A stretch of DNA of 64,000 nucleotides from Silvanigrella paludirubra (GCF_009208775.1 NZ_WFLM01000005.1:375168-439167), one strand, 5' to 3'; shown: positions 48,096-58,530, counted from the first letter of the stretch. The notes: generated by a model not told the origin, from the sequence alone. Made by a program: numbers and translations.

Positions 48096-48857
48096 TTATT
48101 TAATAAACTGATCTGCAGCTTTTAATAGTATCTCAGGATTTATATTGCATTCTGTTTCTATAAATTTTGAAACACCACCCTTTGATTGCATTTCTAACAT
48201 AAAATCTTTCATTCTGCCTATTTTTTGTTTTTCAAGTGCACTTGTTTTTTCGTAATCACATTCAATTGCATTGATCATTTCTGTATTTGAAAGTTTTTTT
48301 TGCTCCAACATAATCATAGACATCATTGCTGCAAATGCTCCCGTACGATCACGGCCTACGTCACAATGAAAAAGAAAACTATTTTTTTGAATTAAATCTT
48401 GCATTGTTTCTTTAAAAAAAGTGCACATTGAAGATTTAAATTCAGGTCTTTTCCAATTATCTAATTTTTCAATATCACTAATTTCAAATTCTGTATTAGG
48501 ATGAAAACCATACATTCTTGTTCCATCATTTTTTTCACAATAGTAAGAGTGAGGATCCCAAGGACTAAAATTTAATGAGTATATTTTTTTTGGATTTTGA
48601 ATTTTATCGCAACTCCAACCAGAAAAATACTTGTTAGAACGAAACATAAGCCCTGTGTTAAAAACATCTCTATTAAGACATTTATTTAAGCTTTCCCCAA
48701 CATCTCTAAAATTTAAACGATAATCAAATAATCCAATCCAAAGCTTGGGTTCATATTTACTTTTATCACGCTTATAAACATAGCCAATAACAGACGCTAT
48801 CGAGCCAAGAATAAAAAAGACCGCTAATAATATAATTATAATTTTCTTTTTTTTCAT
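48096..48857 (-). CDS. Membrane-anchored or exported tyrosine phosphatase
   Basis: A 253-residue protein-tyrosine-phosphatase-like enzyme (Y_phosphatase3-like). The catalytic P-loop FHCDVGRDRTGA lies near residue 163, and FRDVG near residue 50 is the N-terminal hallmark of this group. The first about 28 residues (MKKKK then a long hydrophobic run) form a signal anchor or signal peptide, so the enzyme faces the periplasm or outside. Substrate may be phosphotyrosine or phosphoinositide. A role in host interaction is possible but not shown. Confidence 0.85.
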   Translation of the reverse strand: MKKKKIIIILLAVFFILGSIASVIGYVYKRDKSKYEPKLWIGLFDYRLNFRDVGESLNKCLNRDVFNTGLMFRSNKYFSGWSCDKIQNPKKIYSLNFSPWDPHSYYCEKNDGTRMYGFHPNTEFEISDIEKLDNWKRPEFKSSMCTFFKETMQDLIQKNSFLFHCDVGRDRTGAFAAMMSMIMLEQKKLSNTEMINAIECDYEKTSALEKQKIGRMKDFMLEMQSKGGVSKFIETECNINPEILLKAADQFIK

Positions 48858-49001
48858 TCAAATTCTCATTTTAACTATTTGAAAATATCATTAAAAAATC
48901 AAAGATACTATTTTAACGTAAAGGATTTTATTATTTCTTTCAAATAAATAAAAGCATAATTTTTTGTAGTAATTTCAGGGAAGTAATAGAAATAAAAGGA
49001 A

Positions 49002-49088
49002 TGGTGCTCATGACCAGAATCGAACTGGTACACCCTTGCGAATACAGGATTTTAAGTCCTGTGCGTCTACCTATTCCGCCACATGAGC
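49002..49088 (-). tRNA. tRNA-Leu (anticodon UAA)
   Basis: Cloverleaf on the minus strand: 7-bp acceptor (GCTCATG with CATGAGC), D arm GCGGAATAGGTAGACGC, anticodon stem CAGGA-CTTAAAA-TCCTG with anticodon TAA, long variable arm (TATTCGCAAGGGTGT) typical of class II tRNAs, T arm ACCAG-TTCGATT-CTGGT. Discriminator A and encoded CCA are present. Confidence 0.97.
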
Positions 49089-49099
49089 ACGAAAGATTA

Positions 49100-49126
49100 C
49101 TTATAGCATTAGTTTGAAAATGACAA
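49100..49126 (-). promoter_or_regulatory. Promoter of tRNA-Leu
   Basis: On the minus strand, TTGTCA (49126-49121) and TATAAG (49105-49100) are 15 bp apart, the latter 11 bp from the mature 5' end. Spacing is short but the elements are good. Confidence 0.5.
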
Positions 49127-49217
49127 GGCTTCAAAGAGTATTTACGCAATTTTTTTTTCATGCTAGCGTCAAGGCGTCTATTTCGCTAACTTATTTGCTT
49201 ATTCAATAGAGGAATAT

Positions 49218-50036
49218 ATGGAAAATACAGAAAAAAAACAGACAAGCTTTGCAGACGTTGCTGAAATTGTAAGCAATATTTATGCAAAAAATCTATTAAA
49301 TGGCAAAGTAGCACTCGTTACTGGTGGTTCTAGAGGAATTGGAAAAGCCATTGCTGTTGCTTTTGGAGCTTTAGGGGCAAAAGTTATCATAAATTATGCT
49401 GGAAATTCACAAGCTGCAGAACACACTGTAGCAGAAATATCTAAAAACGGAGGCATAGCTACTTGTGTAAAATTTGATGTTTCTGACTTTAATCTAGTTC
49501 AAGATACAATTAAAGCACTTGAAAAAGAACACGGCGGCATAGATATTCTTGTAAATAATGCGGGTGTTTCCAGAGACAACTTATTTGTAAAATTTAAAGA
49601 AGAAGAATGGGATTCTACATTAGATACCAATTTAAAGGGTGCGTTTAACTGCTCCCGTGCCGTTGCCATGGGAATGATGAGAAAACGTGCAGGAAAAATT
49701 ATAAATATATCTTCTGTTGTTGGTTTAACTGGAAATGCGGGACAATCTGCATATGCTGCGAGTAAATCAGGAGTGATCGGCTTAACAAAAGCCTTAGCTT
49801 TAGAACTAGCAAGCAGAAACATTCAAATAAATGCGATTGCACCAGGTTATTTTACTACAGATATGACTGGAGCTCTCAGTGAAGAAGTTCTCAAAAAAAT
49901 TATTGAAAAAATACCATCAGACAAGGTGGGCGATCCCGTAGAAATTGCCAAAGCCGCTGTATTTTTGGCAAGTACTTCATCTAGTTATATCACAGGACAA
50001 ACTCTTGCTGTTGATGGCGGCATGACTATGTATTAA
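49218..50036 (+). CDS. fabG: 3-oxoacyl-[acyl-carrier-protein] reductase
   Basis: NADPH-dependent reductase of fatty-acid elongation. Motifs: ALVTGGSRGIGKAIAVAFG, NNAGVSRDNLFVKF, the Ser in INISSVVGLTGNAG, YAASK, and APGYFTTDMT. It is 272 residues, about 25 longer than normal, because of an N-terminal extension (ENTEKKQTSFADVAEIVSNI). GAGGAAT precedes the ATG. It stands alone, away from fabF. Confidence 0.93.
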   Translation: MENTEKKQTSFADVAEIVSNIYAKNLLNGKVALVTGGSRGIGKAIAVAFGALGAKVIINYAGNSQAAEHTVAEISKNGGIATCVKFDVSDFNLVQDTIKALEKEHGGIDILVNNAGVSRDNLFVKFKEEEWDSTLDTNLKGAFNCSRAVAMGMMRKRAGKIINISSVVGLTGNAGQSAYAASKSGVIGLTKALALELASRNIQINAIAPGYFTTDMTGALSEEVLKKIIEKIPSDKVGDPVEIAKAAVFLASTSSSYITGQTLAVDGGMTMY

Positions 50037-50058
50037 TGAGAATTTTTCTCATTAATAC
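50030..50058 (+). terminator. Hairpin overlapping the fabG stop
   Basis: A 13-bp perfect stem (GTATTAATGAGAA and complement) with a 3-nt loop, including the stop codon. AT-rich and followed only after about 12 bp by T7, so termination is likely but not certain. Confidence 0.55.
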
Positions 50059-50353
50059 ATTAAAATACTTTTTTTATAAATATCATATAAATTTCTTATT
50101 TATCCACCTTCAAAACAAGAATAAAGTGTCAATTAAATAGACAATTTAAATTACTTATTAGAATAATATTCAATATTTTAAACAATTTAATACTCAATTA
50201 ATGTAAATAATAAAGACATAATAAATAATTATTTTTTTATATTTAATTCTTAATTATTTCAAATAACGAATTTCAGGATGAAATTAAAAAAATAGAAATA
50301 ATATTTTACTATATCAATTAAATTTTCTTTTTTTATTCTGGAGATATTACTAA
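50059..50353. other. AT-rich intergenic region
   Basis: About 295 bp between fabG and the next gene, over 80% A+T. No coding frame or structured element seen. CTGGAGATATT before 50354 is a ribosome site. Confidence 0.5.
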
Positions 50354-51700
50354 ATGATACCAATATCAACTAACGTCACCTTAGGAAAGAGCTGCCTTAA
50401 TTCTTTTAAATTTTTTCCGGGAAGTAGATTGCAAAATTTTTCGGATTTAAAGAAAATTAAAAGATTATTTAGTGGCTCAGCGGAAATAAATTTTAATCAT
50501 TTAATAAGCCGAAGAATTATTATAATTGGACATGGAAGAGAAATAGATAAAAATGTGACAGTAAATAAAAATTGGGCTATTGGATTTTTTGGTGAACCAC
50601 ACAAAATATTAGAACTAAACAATAAATATAGTGCACTCCCAGCTTGTATGTTTTCTGCAGTATTTGGAGTTGATTGGTATGCAAATAAATCATGTTACAC
50701 AAATGAAAAATATAGTGAAGTAATTAAACACATAGGTGCTGAACCCAATGAAGTAAAAAATAGTTTTACTGATGTAACTTTAAGCGGTGACTATTCTCAT
50801 CCTCAATGGCAATGGAACATACCTAGTTTTTTTAAAGATCCTAAAAAAAATCTAAATATTTTTTGGAGTAATCCAAAAAAATATATTGAAAGTCTTTTAT
50901 ATTTGCCTAAATCTGGCTCATGGATCAAACAGAGTACAGAAGGAGCTCTTTACAAACAAATTGATCAAATAACTGGAAGCTATGATGATCATAGATCAAC
51001 CTCTATATCTTCTGCTCAAAAAGGTTATTGGCTTTGGCAATATAATGAACCAAATCGAATAATTGCTGGTAGCTCTTCTGATTCTGACGAAACAAGCGAA
51101 CAAGAGTTTAATCAAATTCATGAAAGTTATTTTGATTCTGTTCAAGAAATTTTTAAAAAATATTTTGATTACGCTGCAGCTAATTTTTCTTATAAAAATC
51201 CAGGTAAATCAAGAATTCAAAATTTCTTAAGATTTACTAAAAGTGATATTCTTCTTGTTCAAGGAAAATCAGAAATAACTTCTTCAAATATTTTAGAATT
51301 TTTAAAAAAACAAAAAATAAATTACGAAGAAATTCTTTTTTTATGCTGTCGTGGAAATCAAAATAATCAAGATAAAACAGAAGTAACTAGTTTAAATGTT
51401 TTTGAAACAAGATTAAACAGAAATCATTTTAGCAATATTTCACAAAAAAATAAGCAGACAGTAAAAAACGATATTGAAAACATTTACGAATGGTGGAAAA
51501 ATATATCTTCATATTTACCTCAAATACCAGGACAAACATTTAATGGTTTTCAAAAAATAAATGATTTTTTTAATACAAAGTATAATGATAATATACCACA
51601 AGAAATTTTAATGGAAGTATTTCATTTTTTGATGCTAAACTTTATAAAAAGTATGAACCATTTTTATGGCGAATACTATAAAAACTCTAGATTATTGTAG
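50354..51700 (+). CDS. Hypothetical protein resembling the putative adhesin Stv domain
   Basis: A 448-residue protein with no signal peptide. RRIIIIGHGREID followed by a glycine-poor beta segment, and later LLVQGKSEITSSNILEFLKKQKINYEEILFLCCRGNQ, resemble the two ends of the Stv domain, where a histidine-glycine motif and a C-terminal cysteine-arginine motif (FCR) are conserved. The intervening insertion with SGDYSHPQWQW and YDDHRSTSISS is large. Stv domains occur in polymorphic and secreted proteins of pathogens; function unknown. The link is from pattern, not alignment. It may be an effector. Confidence 0.5.
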   Translation: MIPISTNVTLGKSCLNSFKFFPGSRLQNFSDLKKIKRLFSGSAEINFNHLISRRIIIIGHGREIDKNVTVNKNWAIGFFGEPHKILELNNKYSALPACMFSAVFGVDWYANKSCYTNEKYSEVIKHIGAEPNEVKNSFTDVTLSGDYSHPQWQWNIPSFFKDPKKNLNIFWSNPKKYIESLLYLPKSGSWIKQSTEGALYKQIDQITGSYDDHRSTSISSAQKGYWLWQYNEPNRIIAGSSSDSDETSEQEFNQIHESYFDSVQEIFKKYFDYAAANFSYKNPGKSRIQNFLRFTKSDILLVQGKSEITSSNILEFLKKQKINYEEILFLCCRGNQNNQDKTEVTSLNVFETRLNRNHFSNISQKNKQTVKNDIENIYEWWKNISSYLPQIPGQTFNGFQKINDFFNTKYNDNIPQEILMEVFHFLMLNFIKSMNHFYGEYYKNSRLL

Positions 51701-51871
51701 AGCAAAAAATTAATATTTAGTTTATCATTAATATTAAGTAAAATGAGATATTTCAGTAAACTTATAAGCATATATTTGATTTTTTTTGAATAATAATTAG
51801 AAAAATCTCTAAATGTTTAGAAAATTGTTAAATTGCTATTTGATAATTAATAATCTAAAAAAATCAATAAT

Positions 51872-53275
51872 TTATTTTTTCTGTATAACAGCTACAAACA
51901 TAGTATCTGCATTTTCCATTGGAGAACCCAGCATCTTGTGATTTATTATTGTAAAATCAGGATTATTTTTAATAAAACATTCAATAATATTTTCATTTTC
52001 TTCATATAACCAACTACATGTAGAATAAACCAAATGACCACCACTACGCACAGCTTCACTTGCTGTTTGTAAAATATTTAATTGAAGATCCATAAGGCTT
52101 GAAATATTTTCTTTTGTAATACGATATTTGGAATCAGGATTTCTACGCCATGTTCCTGAAGAAGAACAAGGAGCGTCAACCAATACCCAGTCAAAACCGT
52201 TTTTATTTTCAACTTCTTTTTGAAATTGTGGCAAACCTTCCCCATTCCAAGGAAGACAACGAATATTAAAAAAACCACTTTTACGAGCCCGTTTTTTTAC
52301 TTCTTCTAATTTATATTCTCGTATATCTGAGGCATATATAACACCTTTGTTTTTTAAAAAACTTGCAATTTGTTGTGTTTTTCCACCACCACCAGCACAA
52401 GTATCCCAAACAAATTGTCCAAATTTTGCTTCTATATGCTCACCAATTTGCTGACTTGCAAGATCTTGTATTTCAAAAAGTCCTGCTCGAAAAGAATTTA
52501 ATGCAAATATTCCTCCCTTACCTTCAATAACTTTTAGAGTAAATGAATTATGAACTTCTACTTGAAAGCCTTCTTTTATTAGCTCATTTAATACATTTGT
52601 TTTAAATTTTTCATCATTTAATCGAAGCCACATGGGAGGACGACTCTCAAGAAGACTAAAAAAAGAATCTTGTTGATCTTTATTCCAGTTGGAAAGACTA
52701 AATCTTTTTTCAATTTGATCTATAAACCATAAAGGAACACTTTGCATAATCATTTGAGATATTAAAATATTATTATGATTTAATTGTTTTTCAATTTCAA
52801 GAAAAACCTTTTTTTCATTTAAAAATTCATTCTCATTAGTTTCAATAGAAATATTTTCTTGTAATTTTGCATTCGATGCCAAATAGCGAAGACGGATCCA
52901 TATAAAAAATCTTTCTTCATTCATTTTGCGGAATGCTTGCAATATATCTTCTACAGATAGGTATTTATTTTTAAAATATTGAATAAAATTTTGAAAATGA
53001 ATTTCTTTTTTATTTTCTGAATTTATTTTATATTTTAAATTAAAAAAATCCTCGCAAAATAAAGCAAAATAACCGTAACGAATTCCAGCAAATAAACATT
53101 CACTATACCAGCGTCTATCGCGACTTCCATATTTTGAATTTTTAGCAAACTCTTGAGCAAGCCATCTATCCATTTGAGGAAGAGTTTCTTGAGAAATAGC
53201 GGCACGCCATAATTTATTTAAGTGCAACCAACGGCCTTCGTAATTTTTAGTATTTATATTTTGCTTTTCAGACAT
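51872..53275 (-). CDS. RsmB/NOP-family RNA (cytosine-C5) methyltransferase
   Basis: A 467-residue methyltransferase. SAM motif VWDTCAGGGGKTQQIASFLKN, then the catalytic cysteines in LVDAPCSSSGTWRRNPD and STCSWLYEEN. The N-terminus is long and not of the NusB type of E. coli RsmB, so it may be RsmB-like or another m5C enzyme. It starts 5 bp after the der stop and is probably co-transcribed. Confidence 0.88.
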   Translation of the reverse strand: MSEKQNINTKNYEGRWLHLNKLWRAAISQETLPQMDRWLAQEFAKNSKYGSRDRRWYSECLFAGIRYGYFALFCEDFFNLKYKINSENKKEIHFQNFIQYFKNKYLSVEDILQAFRKMNEERFFIWIRLRYLASNAKLQENISIETNENEFLNEKKVFLEIEKQLNHNNILISQMIMQSVPLWFIDQIEKRFSLSNWNKDQQDSFFSLLESRPPMWLRLNDEKFKTNVLNELIKEGFQVEVHNSFTLKVIEGKGGIFALNSFRAGLFEIQDLASQQIGEHIEAKFGQFVWDTCAGGGGKTQQIASFLKNKGVIYASDIREYKLEEVKKRARKSGFFNIRCLPWNGEGLPQFQKEVENKNGFDWVLVDAPCSSSGTWRRNPDSKYRITKENISSLMDLQLNILQTASEAVRSGGHLVYSTCSWLYEENENIIECFIKNNPDFTIINHKMLGSPMENADTMFVAVIQKK

Positions 53276-53280
53276 GAATT

Positions 53281-54786
53281 TTATTCCTCAGATTCATCAT
53301 CGAAAAATTCGATTTCAGCTCCATCTAAAGCCTTCATATCTTCAAATTCCATAGAACGAATATCATCATCATAGTTTCTATCTTTTTGAAAACGAGCTGC
53401 TTTTGTCGTTTTAACTCTTTCACCTTTGTCATCTATTGGTGAACGCGTTCTTTCACGGAAAATAATAGAGATTGGAATATCTTTATAGCCAAATGCCTCA
53501 CGGAAAGCATTTTCAACAAATCTTTTATAGCTAAAATGAAGATCTTGAGGATGTGAACAAAATATAATAAATCGAGGAGGCAAAGTACCAACCTGAGTTG
53601 CATAGAAAAATTTAATTCTTTTAGACTTATTTTTAACCATTGGAGGAGTATGTTTTAACAATACTTCTTTCAATATATTGTTTACTTGTGAAGTTGAATT
53701 TCTTCGGCTACTTTGATCATATAAATCTATGCACATAGGTATTAGTTTACTAACTCTTAAATTTTCAAGTGCACTCACAAAAACAACAGGAGCATATCTT
53801 AAATATCTAAGATCAAGATGAAGTTTTTCAGTAAATTCATTTACAGTATTAGATGTTTTGTCTTTAATTAAGTCCCATTTATTTACAACAATTAATATTG
53901 GTTTTCTTAATTCAAATGCATAGCCCGCTACTCGAGCATCTCCATCCGTAGCCCCATCTTCGGCATTGATAACAAGAATGGAAACATCGGCATCTTCAAG
54001 ACAGGCAACACTTCGAAAAGCAGAAAAACGCTCGAGCTTATCTGCCATACGACTTTTTCTACGAATTCCTGCTGTATCAATCACTCTTAAATCACGGCCA
54101 TGATATTTTAGGCCTGCATCAACGGTATCACGTGTAGTCCCTGGGCGTTCATCAACAATAGAACGAACTTCTCCAACCAATCTATTTAGAATAGAAGACT
54201 TGCCAACGTTTGGGCGTCCAATAATAGATAGTTTTATTGGTGGATTTTCTGGATCATCTCTTTTTTCTTTAGGAGAATTTGCAAAAATTTCAGTTGCCGC
54301 GTCGAGAAGATCAGACATCCCTCTATTATGTTCAGCACTTACCGGAAAAATTCTTTGAACACCTAATTTTCTAAATTCTTCTATAAAAATATCATCTTTA
54401 GGTAGGTCACATTTGTTTACACAAACAATAAAGTTTTTTTCAGATTTTCTTAAACGGCGGATAAGATCGGAGTCAACGGGGTGAATTCCTTCTCTTCCAT
54501 CGACCACAAATATAACTGTTTCAGCCTCTTCAATTGCCATTTCCGCTTGTTCGACAAGTTGAATTTTAATATTATCACGAGAAGTTGGCTCAAAACCGCC
54601 CGTATCACAGATATAAAATGCTTCCCCATTATGTTCAGCGCGTCCAAAAATACGATCGCGAGTAACACCAGGTTCATTATGTACAAGGCTCTTACGCTCG
54701 CGGATAATGCGGTTAAATAACGAGCTTTTTCCTACATTTGGACGTCCGACAAGGGCTACAAGTCGAGTATAAGTTCTTAAAGTCAT
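53281..54786 (-). CDS. der: Ribosome-associated GTPase Der (EngA)
   Basis: Tandem GTPase needed for 50S assembly. First G domain: [28 protein letters not shown]. Second: [34 protein letters not shown]-terminal KH-like domain follows ([32 protein letters not shown]) and an acidic tail. 501 residues, slightly longer than average because of the tail. Confidence 0.95.
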   Translation of the reverse strand: MTLRTYTRLVALVGRPNVGKSSLFNRIIRERKSLVHNEPGVTRDRIFGRAEHNGEAFYICDTGGFEPTSRDNIKIQLVEQAEMAIEEAETVIFVVDGREGIHPVDSDLIRRLRKSEKNFIVCVNKCDLPKDDIFIEEFRKLGVQRIFPVSAEHNRGMSDLLDAATEIFANSPKEKRDDPENPPIKLSIIGRPNVGKSSILNRLVGEVRSIVDERPGTTRDTVDAGLKYHGRDLRVIDTAGIRRKSRMADKLERFSAFRSVACLEDADVSILVINAEDGATDGDARVAGYAFELRKPILIVVNKWDLIKDKTSNTVNEFTEKLHLDLRYLRYAPVVFVSALENLRVSKLIPMCIDLYDQSSRRNSTSQVNNILKEVLLKHTPPMVKNKSKRIKFFYATQVGTLPPRFIIFCSHPQDLHFSYKRFVENAFREAFGYKDIPISIIFRERTRSPIDDKGERVKTTKAARFQKDRNYDDDIRSMEFEDMKALDGAEIEFFDDESEE

Positions 54787-54908
54787 TTTAGAGTGATCCT
54801 GTTTCTGTCTTGTAAAATATGCTAGAAGCTATTCTAGATGCCATGATCCTTTAATTATCATTGAGGCAAATAAAAGGGCAAAAAGAAGAGGCATCATAGC
54901 CAATCCAC

Positions 54909-56300
54909 TTGCATAACGGAAAATTTGTGAAACATAAAGCGCTTTTTAAGAATAAGGAATTTTCTCCCTTTTCAAATGTTAGAAAATCTAAGCTTTACCT
55001 ATCCGCAAAACAAATATGCTCTATTCTTCAAAAAAATGGCCATGAATCCTATTTTGTTGGTGGAGCGATAAGAGATCTTTTAATAAAACCCAATGCAATT
55101 CCTAAAGATATTGACTTAACAACATCAGCTACACCTGATGATATTTTTCGTTTGTTTCAAAATACCCAGTTTGTTGGAGAAGCATTTGGAGTTAGTTTAG
55201 TTAAAATAAATGATATGCAGTTTGAGCTTACAACATTTAGAAAAGAAGGAAAATATAAAGACAGAAGAAGACCTGAATCAATTTCTATTGGAAGTTTTTT
55301 AGACGATGCTAATAGAAGAGACTTTACTATGAATTGTCTTTATTTTGATCCAATTAAAAACAAAATATTAGATCCACATCTTGGTTTAAGTGATATTAAA
55401 AATAAAATAATTCGTTGTGTTGGGAATGCTAATGATAGACTATATGAAGATTCTCTAAGAATTTTAAGAATGGCTCGTTTTTCGGCTAACCTTCATTTTA
55501 CAATTTCAAATGAAAGCTTAGAAGCTGCCAAAAAACAATCTGATGGTATTTCATTATTAAGCAAAGAAAGAATTTTACTTGAGTTTCAAAAAGTGAAATT
55601 AGGAAGATTTTACTATTTTTTTGAAGCTTTAAACAATATTTTAGAAATCAATAAAATTATATTCACCAATATTAAAATGGAAGAAAATAACGATCAAAAC
55701 TTATTTTATAAAAATCCTTTAACTATTGGAAAAATAAAAATAGAAACTCCATATCCATTTTTTAATTTCTTAAAAGTTTTTTTATTTAGCTATAATATTG
55801 AACTAAATAATTATCAAAGTATTATGAATGAAATAGAGAATTGGCCTTTGTGCAATGAAGATAAAAAAATATGCCTTCTTTTTTTAAAAAGTATTACTCT
55901 AAAGACTAATTTATCGGAAAATACAGATATTGAAGTTCTTGACTTTATTTTTTTTGAATACCTTTCTCAAATTAATGTAATAACAAATAATTTATCCTAT
56001 GGAGTTTTAATAAATTTATCTATTTTTGTTAAAGACTCTATGCTAAAAGAAACCTTATATAAAATGATAGAATCTAACTCAAAAGAAAACAATACAAAAA
56101 TTAACACTTCTGAAGTTATTAAATATGTAGAAAAAGAAAATTTAGATAAAAAATATATTTCTTCTATTATCAAATATCTTCAATATATAAATTTAAAAAA
56201 AGGTGTTATTCCAAAAGTACAAAGTGTTATTCAATTTAAAAACCAATTTTTTAAAGAATATTTTAATTCTTTAAATTCTAATATTCTTAAACAAAAATGA
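54909..56300 (+). CDS. CCA tRNA nucleotidyltransferase/poly(A) polymerase-family protein
   Basis: A 463-residue nucleotidyltransferase. Class II motifs: YFVGGAIRDLL, DIDLTTSATPDDI (carboxylates), RRDFTMNCLYFDP and EDSLRILRMARFSANL. It resembles tRNA CCA-adding enzymes more than PcnB. The tRNA gene in this window already encodes CCA, so a repair role is likely. The C-terminal half is AT-rich and poorly conserved. Starts are non-ATG: TTG at 54909 or GTG at 54927 (GGAAAA upstream). Confidence 0.82.
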   Translation: MHNGKFVKHKALFKNKEFSPFSNVRKSKLYLSAKQICSILQKNGHESYFVGGAIRDLLIKPNAIPKDIDLTTSATPDDIFRLFQNTQFVGEAFGVSLVKINDMQFELTTFRKEGKYKDRRRPESISIGSFLDDANRRDFTMNCLYFDPIKNKILDPHLGLSDIKNKIIRCVGNANDRLYEDSLRILRMARFSANLHFTISNESLEAAKKQSDGISLLSKERILLEFQKVKLGRFYYFFEALNNILEINKIIFTNIKMEENNDQNLFYKNPLTIGKIKIETPYPFFNFLKVFLFSYNIELNNYQSIMNEIENWPLCNEDKKICLLFLKSITLKTNLSENTDIEVLDFIFFEYLSQINVITNNLSYGVLINLSIFVKDSMLKETLYKMIESNSKENNTKINTSEVIKYVEKENLDKKYISSIIKYLQYINLKKGVIPKVQSVIQFKNQFFKEYFNSLNSNILKQK

Positions 56301-56310
56301 GATTTCTATT

Positions 56311-57057
56311 TTGATTATAAATAAAACAAATGACTCCAATAATGTTAGTATTGTTTTGGTTTCACCAGAACATCCTAATAATGTTGGAGCAGCAGCCCGT
56401 GCAATGAATAATATGGGTATATCCGATTTACGCCTTGTCAATCCCTGCGAATTTTTAAATAGTGGAGCTGATGGCTCTAAAACATTAGCCGTTCACTCAC
56501 ATTCTATATTAGAAAATGCAAAAGTATTTACCTCATTAAAAGAGGCTATTTTAGATAAAGAAATTATCATTGGCACAACCAACAGAATTCGAGGACATCA
56601 CAAACAATTGAAATCAATTTGGGAGCTTGATTCTTTTTTATTGAATTTAAATTCTCCAAATAAAATTGCTTTCGTTTTTGGTAGAGAAACTTCTGGCTTG
56701 AGTAACCAAGAAATTAATCTATGTAATCATATTATTTCTATCCCAACGTTTGGGCAAAATAATTCATTAAATTTATCTCAAGCTGTCATGATAATTTTAT
56801 ATGAATTTTCAAAATTTAATTACAAAAATACAGAATTAAAAACAATCGAAGATCCTATTGCAAATTCAAATCATATTGAAAAATTAAAAGATAATTTATT
56901 TTTAATTTTAAAAAAAATTGAATATATAAAAAATGGGAATGAAGATAAAAAATGGGGCGTTTTTTCTAAATTAATTTCAGATAAAAAATTAACAACAAAA
57001 GAAGTAGATATTATTCAAGGCGTTTTAAGCAAAATTAAAAATTTAATCCCAGGGTGA
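56311..57057 (+). CDS. SpoU-family RNA methyltransferase, TrmJ-like
   Basis: A 248-residue SPOUT enzyme, probably methylating the ribose of tRNA nucleotide 32. The knot motifs are VLVSPEHPNNVGAAARAMNNMG, FVFGRETSGLSNQEI and IPTFGQNNSLNLSQAVMIILYE. The frame has no early ATG; TTG at 56311 is the likely start. It follows the CCA-transferase gene by 10 bp, making a small tRNA-modification operon. Its end overlaps the convergent beta-propeller gene by 15 bp. Confidence 0.85.
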   Translation: MIINKTNDSNNVSIVLVSPEHPNNVGAAARAMNNMGISDLRLVNPCEFLNSGADGSKTLAVHSHSILENAKVFTSLKEAILDKEIIIGTTNRIRGHHKQLKSIWELDSFLLNLNSPNKIAFVFGRETSGLSNQEINLCNHIISIPTFGQNNSLNLSQAVMIILYEFSKFNYKNTELKTIEDPIANSNHIEKLKDNLFLILKKIEYIKNGNEDKKWGVFSKLISDKKLTTKEVDIIQGVLSKIKNLIPG

Positions 57058-58179
57058 AGGAGTTAATTCTAATTTTTTTCTAAAAGCATATATTTTATGA
57101 TCGAAACTACTTACATAAATTGAATCATTTTCTCCAAAAGCTATATTAGAGTAAATAGGCCCCCCTATCTTAAAATTCCAGAGCAATTTTCCTTCAGTTG
57201 AGATTTCATATATACGACCATCAAACGAACCTACAAAAATATTCCCCAATCGACTTATTTTGGGCTTAGAATAAATTGTTCCACCCGCAATAAAAGCCCA
57301 TTTTAGAGATCCATTAGGATAAATTGCATATAATTTATGATCATAAGAACCTATGTATAATACTCCATCAGAACCAACAGTAGGACTTGAATAAATCATT
57401 TTTTCTGTCTTAAATCTCCACTTTAATGTCCCATTTAAATTTAAAGCATAGACATAATTGTCATAGGAGCCAAAATAAATTGTTCCGTCTTTTGCAAAAG
57501 CAGCAGAAGAATAGACATATCCTTCTGTTTCATATTCCCAATTTTTTATTCCGCTTGGATGAAAAGAATATAATTTGTTATCATTAGATCCTATATAAAT
57601 ATTTCCATAATTATCAATTGAGGGACTTGCTGAATAAATTTCAGCACCTGTTTTATAATCCCATTTTTTTGTACCATCAGAATTTATTGCATAAATTTTT
57701 TGATCATTAGAACCAAAATAAATTACACCATTTTTATCTATTGCTGGACTAGAATAAATTTCACCACCAGCTTCAAAATGCCATCTCTTTGTACCGTTTG
57801 GATTTAATGCATATAATTTTTTATCATTTGATCCAAAATAAATAATTCCATTTTTATCTATTAATGGTGATGAATATATTTTTCCATCAGTTAAATAACT
57901 CCAAATTATTTTACCTTCTTTATTAATTGCATATAACTTATTGTCATATGAACCAACATATATTGTTCCAGCCTTTCCTACAGTAATTGAGGAAAATATT
58001 GTAGAACCTGTTACTATATGCCAATTATAGACAAGTTTATATGGATTATTATAGTTTCTGGATCGAGGACTGTCATTATTAATATATAAATTAACTGTTG
58101 CAGCATTTGTTTCTTTAGATAACAAACAATTTATAATTACAGAGTATAATATAATTTTTCTTAATGAAATATAATTCAT
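57043..58179 (-). CDS. Exported PQQ-like eight-bladed beta-propeller protein
   Basis: A 378-residue protein with a signal peptide (ending ETNAAT or so). It consists of eight repeats of about 38-40 residues, each like IYSSPxIDKNGxIYFGSNDKKLYALNPNGTK, as in PQQ-like and BamB-type propellers. No quinone-binding residues can be assigned. It is most likely a periplasmic or surface binding scaffold. Repeats are also visible at DNA level (about 114-120 bp). Confidence 0.85.
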   Translation of the reverse strand: MNYISLRKIILYSVIINCLLSKETNAATVNLYINNDSPRSRNYNNPYKLVYNWHIVTGSTIFSSITVGKAGTIYVGSYDNKLYAINKEGKIIWSYLTDGKIYSSPLIDKNGIIYFGSNDKKLYALNPNGTKRWHFEAGGEIYSSPAIDKNGVIYFGSNDQKIYAINSDGTKKWDYKTGAEIYSASPSIDNYGNIYIGSNDNKLYSFHPSGIKNWEYETEGYVYSSAAFAKDGTIYFGSYDNYVYALNLNGTLKWRFKTEKMIYSSPTVGSDGVLYIGSYDHKLYAIYPNGSLKWAFIAGGTIYSKPKISRLGNIFVGSFDGRIYEISTEGKLLWNFKIGGPIYSNIAFGENDSIYVSSFDHKIYAFRKKLELTPSPWD

Positions 58180-58530
58180 ATGATCTCCTCTATACAGGTC
58201 AAAGTATTTAACTTTGAGAAAGACTTATCATATAAATTTGATAATTTGTAATAAATTTTTGATTATTTTATAATCAAAAAAGTTGCTATTAAATATATTT
58301 AAAATTAAACAAATTTAATTAATTCAAAAAATACTAATTTAAAAAGATGACCAAAATCGAAGTAAATAATAGTTATTATTTAAATTTGTATACAAATAAA
58401 TTTAACTCATTTTTAGATTAAAAATTAAATTTAAGAATTATTTAAGAAAATTTAAATCTTCTAAGAAATTAATGGTGTTCTATTTTTTTAATTCATTTTA
58501 TTTTATAAAGATATATAATAGAATATAAAA
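58180..58530. other. AT-rich intergenic region with an AT-only hairpin
   Basis: About 350 bp upstream of the propeller gene. A perfect 11-bp hairpin (TTTTTGATTAT, TTT, complement) is at 58256-58280. No coding frame. Probably holds the propeller promoter. Confidence 0.5.
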
